Translations under genes and position numbers: made by a program
Shown here: positions 62,581 to 64,000 of the stretch, piece after piece
How positions within the stretch are numbered: position 1 is the stretch's first letter
Layout: each line of letters starts with the position of its first letter
Notes under the pieces: model-generated
Database searches by the model: none
What the model was told of the DNA's origin: nothing
Seen by the model: only the letters and a program-made list of their open reading frames with translations
Assembly (NCBI RefSeq): GCF_004193775.1
Contig: NC_041003.1
Span: 49,156,111 to 49,220,110, forward strand
Length of the DNA stretch: 64,000 bases
Direction of reading: 5' to 3'
Source: Glycine soja
Taxonomy: Eukaryota; Streptophyta; Magnoliopsida; Fabales; Fabaceae

Positions 62581-62736
62581 CTGTCTCTCTCTCTCTCTTC
62601 ACACTTGAATGAATATTCTTTCTTGAATTCTCATCTGGGTTCATTCCTTTTCTCATGCGTTGACAAAATCTTCACACTTTCAAAGTTGGTACCTGATAAA
62701 ACTTGAAAATAAATCTTCCCTTTTTGTGTCACAACC
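62575..62736 (+). promoter_or_regulatory. Probable 5' leader of the CDPK gene with two tiny uORFs
   Basis: A CT-rich run (about 62568-62600) marks a typical plant leader. Two minimal upstream ORFs precede the main ATG: 62609-62626 (MNILS) and 62655-62663 (MR). Neither overlaps the main start. Whether both lie in the transcript depends on the unmapped transcription start. Confidence 0.4.
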
Positions 62737-63439
62737 ATGGGTTGTTGTATGAGTAAAAAAGGGTCAGAGCCAGAAGAACACATTGTTTACAGACATGTTG
62801 CGGGTGCTGGGGGTGCTGGTGTGTACAATAATCACAAGAGCCATGAACCCCCTTCTCATCAACCTTACCCATTACCTGAGAAGCATGCCCCTTGGAGGCC
62901 TCCACCAAGCCCAAAACATGTTCACAAGCATGACACAATCACTGGGAAGCCATTTGAGGATGTTAAACAGCACTACACACTTGGGAAGGAATTGGGGAGA
63001 GGCCAATTCGGGGTGACTTATCTCTGCACTGAGAATTCAACTGGTTTTCAGTATGCCTGCAAGTCCATTTCAAAGAGGAAGCTTGTGAGCAGAGACGACA
63101 AGGAGGACATGAAGAGGGAGATTCAAATCATGCAGCATTTGAGTGGACAATCCAACATTGTGGAGTTCAAAGGTGCTTTTGAGGATAAGCAATCAGTTCA
63201 TGTGGTTATGGAGCTGTGTGCTGGTGGTGAACTTTTTGACAGGATTATTGCCAAGGGCCACTACAGTGAAAGGGCTGCTGCTTCAATATGTAGGCAGGTT
63301 GTTAAGGTTGTTAACACCTGCCATTTTATGGGTGTCATTCATAGGGATCTCAAGCCAGAGAATTTCTTGCTATCTAGTAAGGATGACAAGGGACTTCTCA
63401 AGGCCACGGATTTTGGCTTGTCAGTCTTCATTGAAGAAG
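62737..63439 (+). CDS. Calcium-dependent protein kinase, first exon (partial, 234+ aa)
   Basis: Exon 1 starts at ATG 62737 and ends at the donor GAAG/GTAAAT (63439/63440). The rest lies beyond the window. CDPKs are Ser/Thr kinases switched on by calcium through C-terminal EF-hands, which are not seen here. The N-terminus MGCC gives Gly2 for myristoylation and Cys3/Cys4 for palmitoylation, so plasma-membrane attachment is likely. A variable His/Pro-rich segment reaches about residue 75. The kinase domain shows the Gly-rich loop GRGQFG (87-92), ATP-binding Lys109, the catalytic loop 'HRDLKPEN' (202-209) and 'DFG' (225-227). The wording '[20 protein letters not shown]' and 'GLSVFIEEG' fits CDPK subgroup II as I recall it. 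Stopping at 63503, as an unspliced reading would, is wrong because it runs into intron 1. Confidence 0.95.
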
Positions 63440-64000
63440 GTAAATTTTGTTATCCATTTGGTGGCCTTTTGCTATCAATTTTTAATTGTTGTGTGGATTC
63501 CTGAAAGATAAGTATGTGAACTGTAGCATACTTGTGAATAAACTTCTAATGTTTTTGAGGAAAATTTTGTACAATTTCCATCCAGAACTTTTTCTTTTTT
63601 GTAGGGAATTGGATGCAAAAGTCATGTAAGATTGAAAATGATTTTTCTAATAAGTTCTAATAGTGCATTGCCAATGCTTGACATCAGTGGCCTGATTGTT
63701 AAGACTTGCAAAGTTTTAGAAGCTTTTAATTTGTTTCATGGAATTTTTTTTTCTCTCAAGATGTTGATTAGAATAAACTTCTGCCAACAAATTTTTTAAA
63801 GCTTTATGTCCTTTTTCTTTTTCTCCATATGTATGCATGCAGTTTATCACATTTCACTAGATGGACATCTTTGCCACTCAATTTGTGCCCTGATTTATGA
63901 ATTAATTTTTCTGCAAGTATGGAGATGGAAATTGTAAAGTGATGGCTTGTTAGAAAGGGTTTATCTACTGTTAATTTAAAGTGAATTAAGTTTATGAAAT
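63440..64000 (+). other. CDPK intron 1 (incomplete)
   Basis: The sequence is T-rich from the GTAAAT donor onwards. I see no exon encoding the expected 'KVYRDIVGSAYY'-type block before the window ends, so intron 1 is at least 561 bp. Confidence 0.75.

Noticed and set aside
1..64000. CRISPR array, bacterial operon, intact virus or large gene cluster
   Set aside because: No regularly spaced short repeats, no adjacent intronless gene sets and no complete viral or transposon coding regions were seen. The window is ordinary plant nuclear DNA.

Overview
The window reads as nuclear DNA from a dicot plant, most likely a legume of the Glycine type. The reasons are very AT-rich intergenic DNA with long (TA)n runs, genes with many GT-AG introns, plant-only protein families, and transposon remnants that resemble legume ones from memory. 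No search was run, so the organism is an inference. I rebuilt gene models by joining exons at splice sites and checking reading phase.

Layout: 0-3 kb holds two broken gene fragments, one of an ER-type LPAT acyltransferase and one of an Hsp110/HSP70-16-like protein, among fold-back repeats. 3.85-6.86 kb (minus) is a five-exon gene for an unrecognised acidic/basic 533-aa protein with an internal duplication and a probable GC-AG intron. 8.65-12.42 kb (minus) is a 686-aa coiled-coil protein of the BRANCHLESS TRICHOMES / 'USO1-like' family with a short overlapping uORF. 12.8-19.6 kb is gene-poor. 19.62-21.65 kb (minus) is a plastid-type methionine sulfoxide reductase A, perhaps with a far upstream 5'UTR exon near 23.1 kb. 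23.2-31 kb is a gene desert. 31.20-31.47 kb (plus) is a small MGNC-type, probably lipid-anchored protein.

35.74-39.68 kb (minus) is an OTU deubiquitinase (YOD1/OTU2 type, eight coding exons) with a DNA transposon remnant in its second coding intron. 42.84-44.44 kb (minus) is a plastid RidA-type enamine/imine deaminase (six exons). 44.6-49.7 kb is repeat-rich, with a tRNA-Ile-like relic and a four-unit diverged tandem array. 49.72-51.89 kb (minus) is a NEP1-interacting-protein-like RING-H2 ubiquitin ligase (five exons). 52-62.6 kb holds a solo LTR with target-site duplication and two LINE remnants. 62.74 kb onward (plus) is exon 1 of a calcium-dependent protein kinase that runs out of the window.

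The genes are independent single-transcript units, not an operon or cluster. Loose themes are oxidative damage and metabolite repair in plastids (MsrA, RidA), ubiquitin handling (OTU2, RING-H2) and calcium signalling (CDPK), but nothing in the sequence links them mechanistically. I found no bacterial-style system, CRISPR array or intact virus. The most unusual items are the two captured-looking gene fragments close together, the GC-AG intron, the ATGA-overlap uORF, the tRNA-derived relic and the long-unit tandem array.
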